This document shows, in pieces, positions 12,913-24,394 of a stretch of DNA of 64,000 bases. Location of the stretch: NCBI RefSeq assembly GCF_037126465.1, contig NW_026999351.1, forward strand, positions 1,736,001 to 1,800,000, read 5' to 3'. A program made the translations under genes and the position numbers. How positions within the stretch are numbered: position 1 is the first letter of the stretch; every line of letters starts with the position of its first letter. Source of the stretch: Ornithodoros turicata. Taxonomy: Eukaryota > Arthropoda > Arachnida > Ixodida > Argasidae. The notes under the pieces were generated by a model. That model did no database searches. It was given only the letters and a program-made list of their open reading frames with translations, and was not told the origin of the DNA.

Positions 12913-13000
12913 GCAATATGGAGCCTTTGTGTCAAGTTTCAGCCAATATGGGAAAATCCTGGCAATGCTTCGCCTTTGTGGGTCAATATTCTGTGCTTCC
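12913..13000. repeat. CAATATGG word repeat abutting Penelope-like copy 2
   Basis: CAATATGGAGCC, CCAATATGGGAAAATCC, GGCAATGC and GGTCAATATTC follow immediately after the element end. This is the same word set as at 3,700-3,842, which adjoins copy 1. Confidence 0.5.
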
Positions 13001-13820
13001 TGAGGACGTTCGTGGGACGTTGGTTGCCTGCTGAGAACACGCGCAATACATGTAACAACTTTTTCAGTACAGCCTGGTTGCTCAATATATTTAAGAGAAA
13101 TACTAAGAAGCTGAGGCTGAATATAAAAAAAATGAGAGGCTCAGCGAAACTGAAGTTCGAAAATGATCAGGAGAACCATCCACTACCGCCAGACCGCGGT
13201 CGAACAAGTTTGAATCTCGATGGGTGGATGCCACATCCCAGACTGCCCCACCACCGCCACACCAACGCAACTGCCTCAACTAGCCTTGGCTACGATCCTC
13301 GACTGAAGCACACTGTGACAAAATCTGTAGCCAACGGAGGCTCGGAGCAAGCGTTGCCAATTGGTTTCGAAATTGCGCCTGCTTTCACCAGCTAAAAATA
13401 CGCTACGTTCCCTCGACTGATTCGGTATGCCTTCCTGCGGCCACCCACAGAGAAATTAGAGCTCCGTCCAGCTCCTTCCTCAGTTCCTGGTGGTGGTGGT
13501 CTTTGGTCTTCCTCCCCGCCTTTCCTTCTAACCTCTATCCGTATGGTTTAGCTGGCCTTCAAGAAAGCCACCTTTGCCGTTATGTGCAGTGATTGTTACT
13601 GAAAAGAACATTGTGTGAGCATCATCATCGTCGTCATCAGTGCCTCTGACATTTCATCACTTTCACCGTGGCGTTCATAAAAGCGATGAACTAGGCCACT
13701 AGACTTCATAGGCCAGAATCGACGCATCGACATGTACTAGCTCTTTAATTCGACCCTTTACGAACCTAAAGTCTTAATGCTATCTTCTATAACGTCTAAC
13801 TTGAATAAAAGTCGGCTATG
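13001..13820. other. Intergenic, no gene recognised
   Basis: A 173-codon plus-strand frame covers the first 400 bp but starts inside retroelement UTR and has no domain. Short GGT and CATCAT runs at 13,488-13,500 and 13,621-13,640. Confidence 0.35.
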
Positions 13821-13825
13821 GTAGC

Positions 13826-14480
13826 ACGCCTGCTGTTCACACCTTTATTCATCGATATATGACCTGGCCAAATGAAGATATCATCTGGACCACCACTGTG
13901 TCATCACGCGACCAGCTGGGCGACACCGTCATTAATTTTTTGTGTGCCTGACATGGCGCGGTCGACAGGAGTTCCACTCTATTACAGGGCAAGATGGTTC
14001 CATATTCAGTCGGTTCCGATTCCCTGCGGCATCTATTTTGTACAGTTCAGTACTCACTGTTGTGTTCACCTCCTTTTCGGAGCAGAATAGAATTTTCGCG
14101 CGCTTGTCTTGTTCCTTATCTTGTACATTTTTCTCCTCGCCGCGGAACACCATCTAAGGCTGATTAGCAATATATGCGAGTTTAACGTGACGAATTTACG
14201 TCATTTTATGGCTTCGATCACGGATGATTGTGTTAACAAGAAGTTAGTTTTCATTTTCTACATTAATCTTACGCAAGTTCGGTGGAACGCTTTGCCACTG
14301 AAGTCTCTCAGGAAAATCAGTCGCTCTACCAAGACAAGCTCGTACTACCTATTACCGAGCTAATGCCTTTCATAAAACGCCTGCTGTTCCATACCTTTAT
14401 CCATCACTATCAATCTTGGTCAAATGTTGATATAATCTGGACTGCCGCTTTTGTCATTACCGGCCGTCAGCGACTAGCCA
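13826..14480. repeat. Diverged direct repeat pair, ~110 bp, period ~546 bp
   Basis: CGCCTGCTGTTC...TTTAT.CATC...TGG.CAAATG.. at 13,826-13,940 recurs at 14,372-14,490 with roughly 80% identity by eye. Only the second unit lies inside the part of the left inverted arm whose partner is visible. Confidence 0.6.
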
Positions 14481-14554
14481 GTCTTCCATTTTTTGTCCCT
14501 CGAAGTTCCCCGCTTATTGTATTCCTTACTGTTTTCATTCATTGGTGATTAAAT

Positions 14555-14765
14555 ATTGGTAACGATTTCCGTTCCTGCAGGATGTATTTCGGTTGTTTTT
14601 GTGCCTCAGCTCTTTCGGTGTCGGGCTCCGTTCTCGTTTCTGTTCCCGATTTTGGTAGGACGAATGAAAATACATTTTTGTTTCTGTTTCGGTTTCTGGT
14701 GTTAGTAACGAAACCATTGTCGTTTCTGTTTCTATTTTTGTTTCCGATGAAATTCAGGTAGATAC
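14555..14765. repeat. GTTTC word repeat, left arm copy
   Basis: GTTTCTGTTTCGG, GTTTCTGTTTC and GTTTCCG words recur over about 200 bp. The partner in the right arm is 63,490-63,700. The open frames translating as NRNRN runs on the other strand are products of this low-complexity repeat. Subterminal word arrays like this are common in hAT elements, but I see no TIR/TSD here. Confidence 0.5.
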
Positions 14766-15159
14766 CGTTCATAGTTTCAGCATCTGTTTCCCGTCACAAT
14801 CCCTGGTTGCGTGGCACGAAACAGAAAAACGTTCGAAGGTTCATGATTCATATAGCCGCGGAGATGCATTTTGTACTCAAATAGCGCACAATACACGACG
14901 CGAAAGTCATTGGCTATCCAAGTGAGTTTGGACAACGTCGCATGTCTTCATGTACAGTTCTACGTATATCACATGTATGTTTATTTTTGCAAAGGAAAAA
15001 ACAAAGAGAATTCGCGTGCCGATGCTTTCATTTCAACGACTCAGCTGAACTGACGATGGGTCTAAAGTTGAATAACTCTCATACGATTCACGTTATTGGA
15101 CCGCGATTTGGATTCAGACACAGGCGTTCATCTATGTGTACGTCCATGGTGTGATCTGT

Positions 15160-16790
15160 TTAATGAACGCAACAACACAGCGCAGCAACCATCGACGACA
15201 CAACATAGGCGCTGAGTAACAGCTGAAGTTTATGCTGTGCACCGCAGGAAAATAAAAGGGTAATGGGAGGGAACAAGGGAATACAGGGCACATTGGCTAC
15301 ACAGGAGAAGCCTCTAGATAGGCAATCTCCCGTAGTTGAAGCTCAATGCAAAGTGCACTGACAGCTTCCTTTTCTGTCACGCGAGAGATTCGAATATCGC
15401 TCTAGTGCACTGATCTCTCTGTCTGGCGAAAACCCGAGTGCTCCCTAATATAGGTCAGTAGCCAGATGCTCCTGAGTGCAGCGCCAAATTGTTTTCTGTC
15501 CCTGATTTTAGAGATGTAGCATGTTACATAAGCCTATCATTAAGGTACCTCCCCGTCTGGCTTCCGCACGAATTGTCACAGGTCACCGGAATGTCATAAT
15601 GGACAAAGTCGCTCTACTTTCCGTGCTAAACAATAATCGTTTCTCCTTTTTTTCCTACAGCTGTGCTTCTTGAAGAAATGTGGAAAGAAATACAGCGAGA
15701 TAAAAGCGCTGTCCCGTCGTAACTGGAACCTACCAGACAGCCATTACGACGAAATGGATGCCTGTGCTAAATATCCATGACATGACGTTCATCTGCTCCA
15801 GATTACCTGGTCGTGTCGTGCTTGGTACTTCGATTCGACTAAGTGGCTGCTGCCGCTGTCTTGTGTTCAATATTGCTGTTCAATATGTCACTCTATAACA
15901 GATTGATGCTCATTTGCCACTTGTGCGATAATTGTTCAAACTGTGCTACAAGAGCTATAACGTGAGGTTGCGTAAAGTTGGAGGCAACTCAAAACGCGGC
16001 TGATTCTTGGATGGTTATCCTACATCACGCGCTCTGAGTGCCGTCAAACTACTTTGCAAGTGTAGGTTATCCGGATGGTTTTAAATTTGGTTTGCGAATG
16101 TCAAGGCGAACGACAGGACAGAGATAACCATGACACATTACGCGTTTTAAATACGCAATAACACTTGTCACTTGTACACCTGGTTCGGTTGGGTTAGGTT
16201 AAAGGGAGACTCCGCAAGGATTTTTTTTTTTTTTTTTTGTAAAGGTGAGCATCACACCGAACACGGAGCACTTCTCGATGCCGAATACAACAAACTAATG
16301 CTTTTTGCGCTGGTAGTTAATTCGTAAATGATGACAATGACAATGATGATGACCGAAATGCGAAGAGCAAAAGAAAAAAAACAAAAGTTCCGTACTAGGG
16401 TGTTTCGTCCGGAGCAGGATACTATGACGTCACCCACCAGCATTATCGTCCGCTTGGAAACCTGTGTTCTCCTCGGATGACGTCAGCAGTAAGGTGGACT
16501 AGTGTTAGTGGTCTATGCGAAGCATTGCAGGCGTGTACCCCTCGATTCAAGCCGGGCACGTGATCTTTGACAAAATGCGATTGCCGCACACAAAGCGTTT
16601 TTTTTTTTTGTTTTCGAACTACGACGACCTCAGTGTTCCAGTGTGTGGCTATTTTCAGTGTAGAAGTTTTTTTTTTTTTTTTTTCAAAGCAGCTTGCTTG
16701 TGCAGCTCACAAAGCAGCTATTTCAGCATTCAGCTATTCAGCTATTAGCAGGTTTTACTAGTGGAATAGTTTTGCGCCCTGATAACAGGT
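15160..16790. other. Left-arm spacer without gene
   Basis: Duplicated as 61,450-63,100 in the right arm. Contains a GGTTAAAGGGAGACTCCGC repeat followed by a T-run at 16,202-16,240, and T-runs at 16,601-16,610 and 16,669-16,684. No gene recognised. Confidence 0.4.
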
Positions 16791-16859
16791 ACCCTTCACA
16801 AACTTATTGAGTGGTTCATTGCACTTGAACGTTTGCACGGTTGCGCGTGAACATAAAAA

Positions 16860-17203
16860 CACATTTTTCTTTTTCTTTTGATTAATTACTGCAGTGACCC
16901 GCTTCGGCTGGAGATTTTTCTCTAAAAGATGTCCACTGAAGGTGCCAAAGGGGTAGTAGCCACATCGAAAGCGACGGCGCCATGAATAATGTTTTCGCGT
17001 GAAATTCATTTGAATTTTTATTTAAATAATGACCGCCTCCCACTCATTCAGCGCAGCTTGTAGGAGGGGTCAGACAGATACTTAACAAATGAACATTCTT
17101 ATAAAAAGATAAACATATGTAATTATATAAGAATACAAATATACAAGTTCTTCGATTGGTGCACCGGTTCGCGAATTTAACTGAAACATCCGATATATTG
17201 CTC
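16860..17203. mobile_element. Half of a GGGTGTTTCAGTTAA-type MITE, left arm
   Basis: From the outer tip (TTTAACTGAAACATCC, about 17,179-17,195) inward it matches one half of the complete element at 42,436-43,164, including GAATTTTTATTTAAATAATGA (about 17,010-17,031). The other half is missing. The right-arm copy is 60,412-60,760. Confidence 0.65.
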
Positions 17204-17649
17204 TCCTCGCTGAGGGGGATGGCAGTCCCTCCATAGCACCATCACTGCTAGCAGATAACAATGTTTATCTTTCGTCATGAAGAGTTGACGGCGTCCGCCG
17301 CGATGAGCTATTTCTGTCAACGATACTTTAGGTGGTCATGCTTAACCTTCATAGACATAAGCCGTAAGCATAAGTAAGCATAAGTAGTCAGCCGTTGAGC
17401 CGTTTGTTTGCGATGGGATAATGTATCATTTGTCTCTGTTGTAAATGTGATGATCGTTATTAAATGAAGTTATGCGGTGTTAAACTTTGTTAAAGATTGT
17501 TTGTGTAACGTTAATGTTGTATGCTGATGATCAAAAATAGTGGAGGCCTCACTCAGACTATCCATCTTCCTTAAATGCGTGATATACGGATGATGAACTG
17601 CCAGCTTCCCCGCGCAGACTGAAAAACATCCAAGTTGGCTTCGTGAGCC

Positions 17650-17925
17650 TTATTCTTGTCATTGAAGCTCGCGCATACCGACATTAACGTACTGGTTGAG
17701 CTAACATACAGATAATGCACAGAAAACATATTTCAGAAACTGCATGTATGTGTGGCATTTGCGGGGCTCTCTGCCCTGGTCAAGGTGAAACACAGCGCAT
17801 GCAAGAAAGAATACATACTCTTGAGCTAATGGCTCAGAAGCTGTCACGTGACGATTAGTTCGGCGGAAATCTGGTGATTCAGTCGCGCGCGATCGAGACA
17901 GATGTGGAACCATCTAGTAGCGAGA
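17650..17925. other. Segment present only in the left arm
   Basis: The flanks CTTCGTGAGCC (to 17,650) and TACTATCCATCG (from 17,926) are directly joined in the right arm at about 59,952. So ~275 bp were inserted on the left or deleted on the right, at a 3-4-bp microhomology. No gene recognised inside. Confidence 0.75.
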
Positions 17926-18207
17926 GTACTATCCATCGCTCAGCACACCTCTAATTCTAGTTCACTATATCAGAAGTGTGTTTATCTGAGCGACCTATAG
18001 CTTCACAGAGAAGCTCGCTTTGTAATAAATATACGCAGTTCTGGAACGAGATATTTTCGATATACCACATCCTTTGTCGTGATTTCGTTGCTGAGTCAGG
18101 AGGACAGGCGACAAGCCGAGGACAAACGGCAGAGGACAATAAGAATGTACGCGTGTGTGCACTGCCGCGCATTTTAGTATTTCAGATCTGCCGCTCAACG
18201 TAAGCAA

Positions 18208-18465
18208 CTACGAAGGAAGTCCACCCTGTAAGCAATGTTTCAAGCTTAGCTGTGTAAACGTAGTGTAGTATTTGGTGCAATTGCCTTGCAATAAAGCTTC
18301 GATATCAATCAGAGTTGATGGCTTATTATCACCTTGACTGTTTGGTAGTGCTAGCAAATCAGCAAGTGAGCTGAGGTCAATGCAACCGGCACGTCCCGTG
18401 ATGATAATGAAAGGGCGCAGACTAGCTGGTTCATACTGACGACCTGAGCAGACAACGAGGCGCAA
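18208..18465 (-). CDS. Unrecognised 85-codon frame conserved in both arms
   Basis: Encodes ...LRPFIIITGRAGCIDLSSL... . The right-arm counterpart is at about 59,400-59,655 plus, where the same frame opens but the start differs. It lies downstream of the SAMD3-like C-terminal exon on the same strand. It could be an exon of an adjoining copy or a chance frame preserved by recent duplication. No function assigned. Confidence 0.25.
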   Translation of the reverse strand: MRLVVCSGRQYEPASLRPFIIITGRAGCIDLSSLADLLALPNSQGDNKPSTLIDIEALLQGNCTKYYTTFTQLSLKHCLQGGLPS

Positions 18466-18689
18466 ATAACAGATGAGTTCTCAGACAAGGAACAAAATTT
18501 TAGTGGTACCCAAGGCTTTAGTCTCCGGGGAGAAGGAATGTGCAGAAAGGATGGGTTGCTGATTCAACAGCCACGTGTAGCTGTCTTCGAAGATTCCCTA
18601 AGTAATCTACGCCATAAGTCATTTTCTTGGTTTTCTGGTTGTTTTCAATGGTATAAATCGGACGTGCAATAACTCGTACCTTTTTTGGC

Positions 18690-18970
18690 ATGAATTTATA
18701 CCCCCGCCTAAGGCATATACTGTCTATACCTTCATGGAAGTATACCTCTGGTGATATATAAATTATACCTCGACAAAGGTATATATAAATATATAGGGGA
18801 TATACAAACTATACCTCCGTGGAGGTATACATGAACACCTTAGGGGTGCATAAACTATACCTTTGCAAATGGATATATGAATACCCGAGGGTATATAAAC
18901 GATATCTTGGCGAAGGTATATATGCACACCTTAGACGTGCATAAATTATACCTCTTCGAGCGTGTGCATT
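18690..18970. repeat. TATACC palindromic word repeat, left arm
   Basis: At least ten GGTATA/TATACC words, many as short palindromes such as TATACCTCCGTGGAGGTATA at 18,809-18,828, spaced 20-40 bp and separated by CACCTTAGGGGTGCATAAA-like sequence. The right-arm copy is 58,910-59,195. Non-coding; capable of many small hairpins. Confidence 0.8.
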
Positions 18971-19930
18971 ATTCCCCTTGGGGCGTACAAAATGGTGCGT
19001 AACATGCTGTACGTAACCTTATTTGATACTGTTGCTTGAACACCAAAACGCACGCCCGAACCATGTATCATTGATCGATGGCAAGCACAAACTACAAAAC
19101 GTATTTGGCAACTTGACAAGAATATTTATTTTGTTGTCATATAATGGTTTACAAAGGTAATGAATTCCAAACATTTTACCCTTTGTTTTGTTTCGGAGAG
19201 CCCAGCAAGCGCTATCTCAATAAATGTTAATGTGTTAAGTGCCTTCATAGGGTAGATTATGTTAATAATCCAAAAGGTAGCAAAAAAGCAGAAACGGCTT
19301 GTGCTGCTCCGTCACATGCGCAGACCAGCTGCCTGTCAACATAGAGCTCGTAGCTGCGGTGTTTCTCCAGGATGACTGGATGAAGGGGTAGGACGTCGCT
19401 TTGAAATTATTGTATTACACAGCATAGCACAAAGAAAGATATGGTAATGAAAGCAGGTGACATTGTGGGTCTCCATTGCTAAATAAAGTTTGAAATAAAT
19501 AGCACACACCTTAGTGAATAGGGCATCCATGCTATCTCCACAGCGCAGCGCAATTGCAGCAACTGTGTCATCTGAAAGTCATAAAGCGAGCCGGCAATTG
19601 GTTTTACATTTACGACTTCAGCATAAATATTGTAAGTGCATATACCATGCTATGCGGTCAGAGTTCAAGTGTCCCAACACACGAATATGCTTGTGTTCGC
19701 TGCCGTGACATGAATGTGTGGGGTAAGATCAATTTGTTTGGCACAGAAAACAAAAGGCGAATATAGATAACGCAGCTGGTACTGGGTAGTGTTGAATGTT
19801 TCAGAAACTATGTTGTCAGTAGCTACCATGTCAAAACTCAGACGTACATCAGTATATGCGCTGTGCAAGCTAATAGAATACAGCCATGAAAGACAGTGGG
19901 CTAGTTGGTATAGGTAACTCATAATCACAA

Positions 19931-20023
19931 GCGCACAAACACACGGACGAAGGCCAGAAGACAACAATAGCGCACTGTTCTAGTTGTTCGTCTGCGTGCC
20001 TTCGTCCGTGTGTGTTTGTGCGC
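19931..20023. repeat. Foldback hairpin 3 (left arm)
   Basis: GCGCACAAACACACGGACG at 19,931 and its complement ending at 20,023 enclose a ~40-bp loop. The right-arm copy is 57,751-57,844. Confidence 0.75.
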
Positions 20024-21410
20024 TCCTGACTATGACTTTTTTGTGGATGTCCTACCGTGAGCATTATGAGCGTGAACACCGAGCGGAGGGTAAATGACTT
20101 CGTGCCCGCCATGCAGAAGGTCGCAAATACATAAAAGGAACATTAAAACACGACATCGCCGCTCTCGGCCGATTTCTTGTTCAAATCGTGCAACTGGGCG
20201 CCGCCACAAGTCGTGTGCGAGGCCGTTTACCACACACTTGGTGTTCCCTGAATGCTCACGGTAGTACTTATGCAAAACGAATTACGCTTACCTGTATACT
20301 GTACACTAGTGATATCCTCTTCTCTTCCATGTTCATTAATGAAGGCTGTTACGGTCGTCAACCCACTCGGGATTGGCATAACCAGTTTCCTCTCTGTATT
20401 TCGAACTCCAATAAGGCCTGGAATCAGAGAATACACGTTGTTGTAACTGAGGAAAGAGCTCATTGAGGACCCCGTGACAAGGAATACTAACAGCTGTCTG
20501 ACTCTTGAGGAATGGATAGATGTTTAGCGTCTCCTGGACTGTCAGGGACTTGATATGTTCTTGCCTTGCCTTTGCTGTAACCACCATTCTTTCCTTGTAG
20601 TGGTCCGTTTCCTCGGGCGCTGATGTTAGTAACCATTCCTGGTGTTGCTGTATGGTGGTGCCATTTTCACCTTCAATTCCAAGGTTGTCCATGTTCTGAA
20701 ATAAAGTTATGTGCTTCGTGTGAATTAAAATCAGAGTGGTGCGAACGGATCGTATGTGATTTCAATTGGTAACAAGGGAAAACGTATTCAACGATCCTGG
20801 AAAGGTCAGCCAGAAGACTGCTTGTTATTCCTTTGAAAAGACGATAGACAAGCAACAGTGTCAGTCGGTGCAATGCAAATGGCAGCATACAAGTGGTACA
20901 CTAAAAATTCTGGCCTGAAATTGCATCTACAGAATGTCCTGGTAACAACGTCAGAAAGTTGTAATAAAACGTACACTCGGCGAAGGCCCACGGTCCACGA
21001 CATTTAATCTTCTTACGCTTTTGTCACATCCTGATATGGATTTATTCCGTTTTTTTAGCTTTATCCTCATGAAATATCACAACACAGCCCCGAAATTTGT
21101 CCAGTTAAGGTCGCTCTTTTATGCTACCAGATAGAATCTGCCGACGTCACTCCATTTTGCCACATGCAAGTCGGTGTTCACGACCCAGGTGGGAAGAAAA
21201 ATATCGTTCTTATGTCTTCCTGCTGTCCTACGCGTGTCTAGTTTAGCGCGCCGTTGCTCTCCGTGCAACGAGAGGAGGCTCTTAACCACAGCCCAGACAA
21301 CTTCAGGAGGAGATGGTGGGGGGCAAAATTACAATTCCGCAATTTCAGTAGAAGTGAATGATAACTGACGGCACAAATAGCTGTACCATACTTCATTGCA
21401 TGTGGTTATT

Positions 21411-22274
21411 TATACAAGGTGCCCCGACTAACACTGCACGAACAGGTTTAAAGGAGCACTAAAGTGACTTTTAGCATGACATTGAATCTAAATTAGCCCT
21501 CCAAGAGGAAGTTTATCAAGAGGAACCATGCATTTTTTATTGTTATTTCAGTGAGTCACGTAAGCGCCGCACAATCAAATTTACAAAAGCGCCCGGGGAA
21601 CGCATCCCGCCGCCCCGTCCCACCGGGTCTGCCGGGCCCACGTCCACGTTATTATGTGAAGTTTTCTGCTGTGCCCCAGTGAAAGGGCAGAGGGCATTGC
21701 GAAGGGGACGCCATTCAGAGGCACGCGCTCCCATTTAACGAGCGTACCTCGTTCTTCGCAGCAACTCATTTTATGCATTGCAGAACACTCCGAAGCAACA
21801 CAAGGAAAGTGGGGGTTACTTTAGCGAAGACAGGACGCTTTACGTGAACGAACACTGCAGGGCAGGGTAATATTACCAGTCGCCTGTCCCAATTTATCTG
21901 TAGATGTCATTTGCACAGATCGAGTGAATTCACTATTTTACAGGCGCATGTGAAGGCTCCCTGGGTACCGCGACAATGTACGTTCTTGTATATCGCGCGC
22001 TTTCTTTGTCAGCAGGAAAAAACGCCAACCGGGGGCGTACATAGACGGAAACGGTCGCGATGGCGGTTTCTCAACACTCTCTACAACTTTCCAATCTACA
22101 CCTTAGCTCTACAGTGAAAAATTTCAAAGTTTGCAAGTTAGTTATGCGCAATGAGAATATCAGAGGTGGTTCGGGAACACAACTTGCGTTTACACCCAGC
22201 GGTTTTCATTTACATGGAGCGCATCGTTTTTTTTTAAACCGTTTGTGCGCGTTAGTTTGGACACCCTGTATATA
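21411..22274. mobile_element. TATACAGGGTGTCC-type MITE inside the SAMD3-like intron, left arm
   Basis: Terminal inverted repeat TATACAAGGTGCCCCGACTA at 21,411 against TATACAGGGTGTCCAAACTA (reverse complement of about 22,255-22,274), with TA at both ends, as in Tc1/mariner-type non-autonomous elements. Present in both arms (right 52,697-53,570), so it predates the duplication. No transposase. Confidence 0.65.
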
Positions 22275-23612
22275 ACACGATGGGAATGAGAGGGTTTGTA
22301 CACACACATATGCGGGATACTTAGCGCACAATCTTTGGTGCTGGCCCATCTTCTCCTTTTCTGCAGGGATTTGTCTTCTGCTTATGCTTTTCGCGAATGT
22401 TCCTCACTCCCTCCTCACTTGGATCGAGCTTCGCTCTTTCATTTTTGAACTTTCGCCTCAGCTTCTCTTTCCACGATTGCTAAGATAAACAAAGTTTCGC
22501 GAGATACAGGAAGCATAAGTAAAGTAAGTAACTTCTACAGCAGTCAGAAGTATCAATCTGACAGCGTCCTATTAAATGACTCCTCAGTAAGGAACAACAA
22601 ACGTACCCCTCTAGTTCCAATAGTATCCATCAAGTGGGGGCACTTCAACAAAATTAGATCAAGCGCCCTGTCGTATAGGCATGGAGACGGAAACCTGAAC
22701 AGAAAAAGGCGTTTTTTTTTAATGTAAAAAGATATAGATACAAGCAAAAGAAATCATAATGCTGATAGCATACGAGTAGCATACTTAGCAGCGGTGGCAG
22801 ACTAAGCTGTCGTGGCTTACCACCCGATTTTGACACACGCTTGAAACAGCTCTGAAAGGATGTGGCGTCTTGTTTTCCCATTTATGGGAGTACCCTTTGA
22901 CAAGACACTTCCTTGGTTACCAAAGCCGGGAAGGACGAATTTTTTATAATCACCCGGGTCCTGCAGCGGCGTGTGCGCTGTCTCGAGGGAAGCTACAAGC
23001 CTGAAAAATGTCAACACTTGGTACTCAAAACAATAAAACTGCCGGAAGTAAGCTTTGTTCTGATACTTAGACAAAAGTTGCACACTTTGATAACCATGCA
23101 GTAATTGGTGCATAGGCTTCAGAAATAGTGCTTTACTGTCGGCCCGGGACCATCAGAGGTGCTGCGTCTTCAAAATCTTGCGTGCTGCTCTTCTGACGTG
23201 GCCTTCAAGTAATATGCTACAATGATGAAATCTCAAAACAATATAAACTAAAAGAGCCACATTATGAAACGAATTCCGAAATTTACCGTGGTGGCGGTAG
23301 TGATCTGGGAGTTGTGAGCAATCTTGATTTTTGCAGCTTTTGGTAATCACTTCGTCCGGCTCAAGATCAATGAAATCTTGCCGATCCTGGTGAAACACCT
23401 GTGCAAAATGAGGCGGCATGTATAATGCAACAAGGAGAGCAGAAGTCATCCTGTTCACACTCTTGGTTTTTCTTTACAATATTTTCACTAAGCTACAGAT
23501 TAGACTGTGGAGAGACTAAAAGGAAAGCGAGGCGCACAGAAGCACAGCATTCTAGCCCGCCATACTCGTTACCATGAACCTGCATGCATGATGCAGAGGA
23601 GATGTTAGACAG

Positions 23613-23683
23613 AGGACGACGAAGCAGATGACAGGTGGGAAAAAACACACTGGACCCGTCGTCCTGTTACCTGCTTCGTCGTG
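23613..23683. repeat. Foldback hairpin 4 (left arm)
   Basis: GAGGACGACGAAGCAGATGA and its complement (ending 23,683) around a GGGAAAAAACACAC loop. The right-arm copy is 51,251-51,322. It sits between the two divergent genes. Confidence 0.7.
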
Positions 23684-24394
23684 CCCAGACTGAAATTAAC
23701 GTTGCCCGTTACAAGCTTATACCAGTGTGAATGCATCATTTACCTGCCTCCAGGTAAGCTGGTCTTCCTACATGCTTTAACTTGCAGTACTGTCCTGCTG
23801 AAGGAGTCTCTACTTCACCATTTCTCATACTAGTCTTCATATATATCTATTTCGTCACTGTTCTCTGGCTACAGCATACCCGTCCAGAGACATGTGCGGT
23901 CCGAAACATCTCAACGTGCCAAATACTGAATCAAAACTCCCGAAAAAGTCGCCACAGCGTACTAATAGGTAAACTTATCGTCATCAAGCCAGGATTTGCA
24001 TCTTATGTCAGTTATCAACCTTCTTCGCCGTGCCGTCGACGATTTTTGAAAGTCGCAGAGTTCGCAATTCCAGTGATAGGCGTCAGTGGGTGGAGTTGGT
24101 GGGTGGAAGGGGGAGGGGGCAAGACCGGAGCTTTGCGCCCGCCCCCTCCTGTTCTGACGTTCCTGACTGTGCCTGTGACTGTGCCAGTACCAAAGTATGC
24201 GAGTCCCTGTGTCTATTGAAGTTCAAGTTAACATGTGGAACTTTCACTAATTGTTAGTTAATTATGAAACTCAACAAATTATGTTGTAACTTTACAACGT
24301 ATGTTGTAAATTTCAGAGGTCAATACATACACCTGCACAAAATGCTATGCAAGAGCTTGGGCATCTGTCAAGTCCCTTTTTCGCCATTTCGCTT

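Larger units (their letters stand above)
19126..23458 (-). pseudogene. SAMD3-like multi-exon gene, left-arm copy
   Basis: Exons with good splice signs on the minus strand. E1 to 23,287 (MPPHFAQVFHQD...). E2 23,000-22,821 (SLETAHTPL...PINGK). E3 22,694-22,607 (DRALDLILLKCPHLMDTIG). E4 22,479-22,321 (QSWKEKLRRKFKNERAKLDP...), phase-compatible with E3 and open to a stop. E5 from 20,695 (MDNLGIEGENGT...YPFLKSQTA, then a GTTAGT donor). E6 20,417-20,292. E7 19,571-19,510 (DDTVAAIALRCGDS). C-terminal exon about 19,397-19,126 (YELYVDRQLVC, then FWIINIIYPMKALNTLTFIE). Order and motifs match the mobile-associated SAMD3-like proteins (a family I know, function unclear). Lesions: a frame change at a T6 run in the last exon, and uncertain E4-E6 phases. 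It is divergently oriented to the C2H2 gene. Confidence 0.6.

Noticed and set aside
12874..13395. 173-codon open frame
   Set aside because: Starts inside the 3' UTR of Penelope-like copy 2 and continues through repeat text; low-complexity composition.
23782..24219. 145-codon frame upstream of the C2H2 exon, also at 50,710-51,153
   Set aside because: Contains a possible short exon (after GGCTACAG) but no recognisable protein; conserved only because the arms are recent duplicates.
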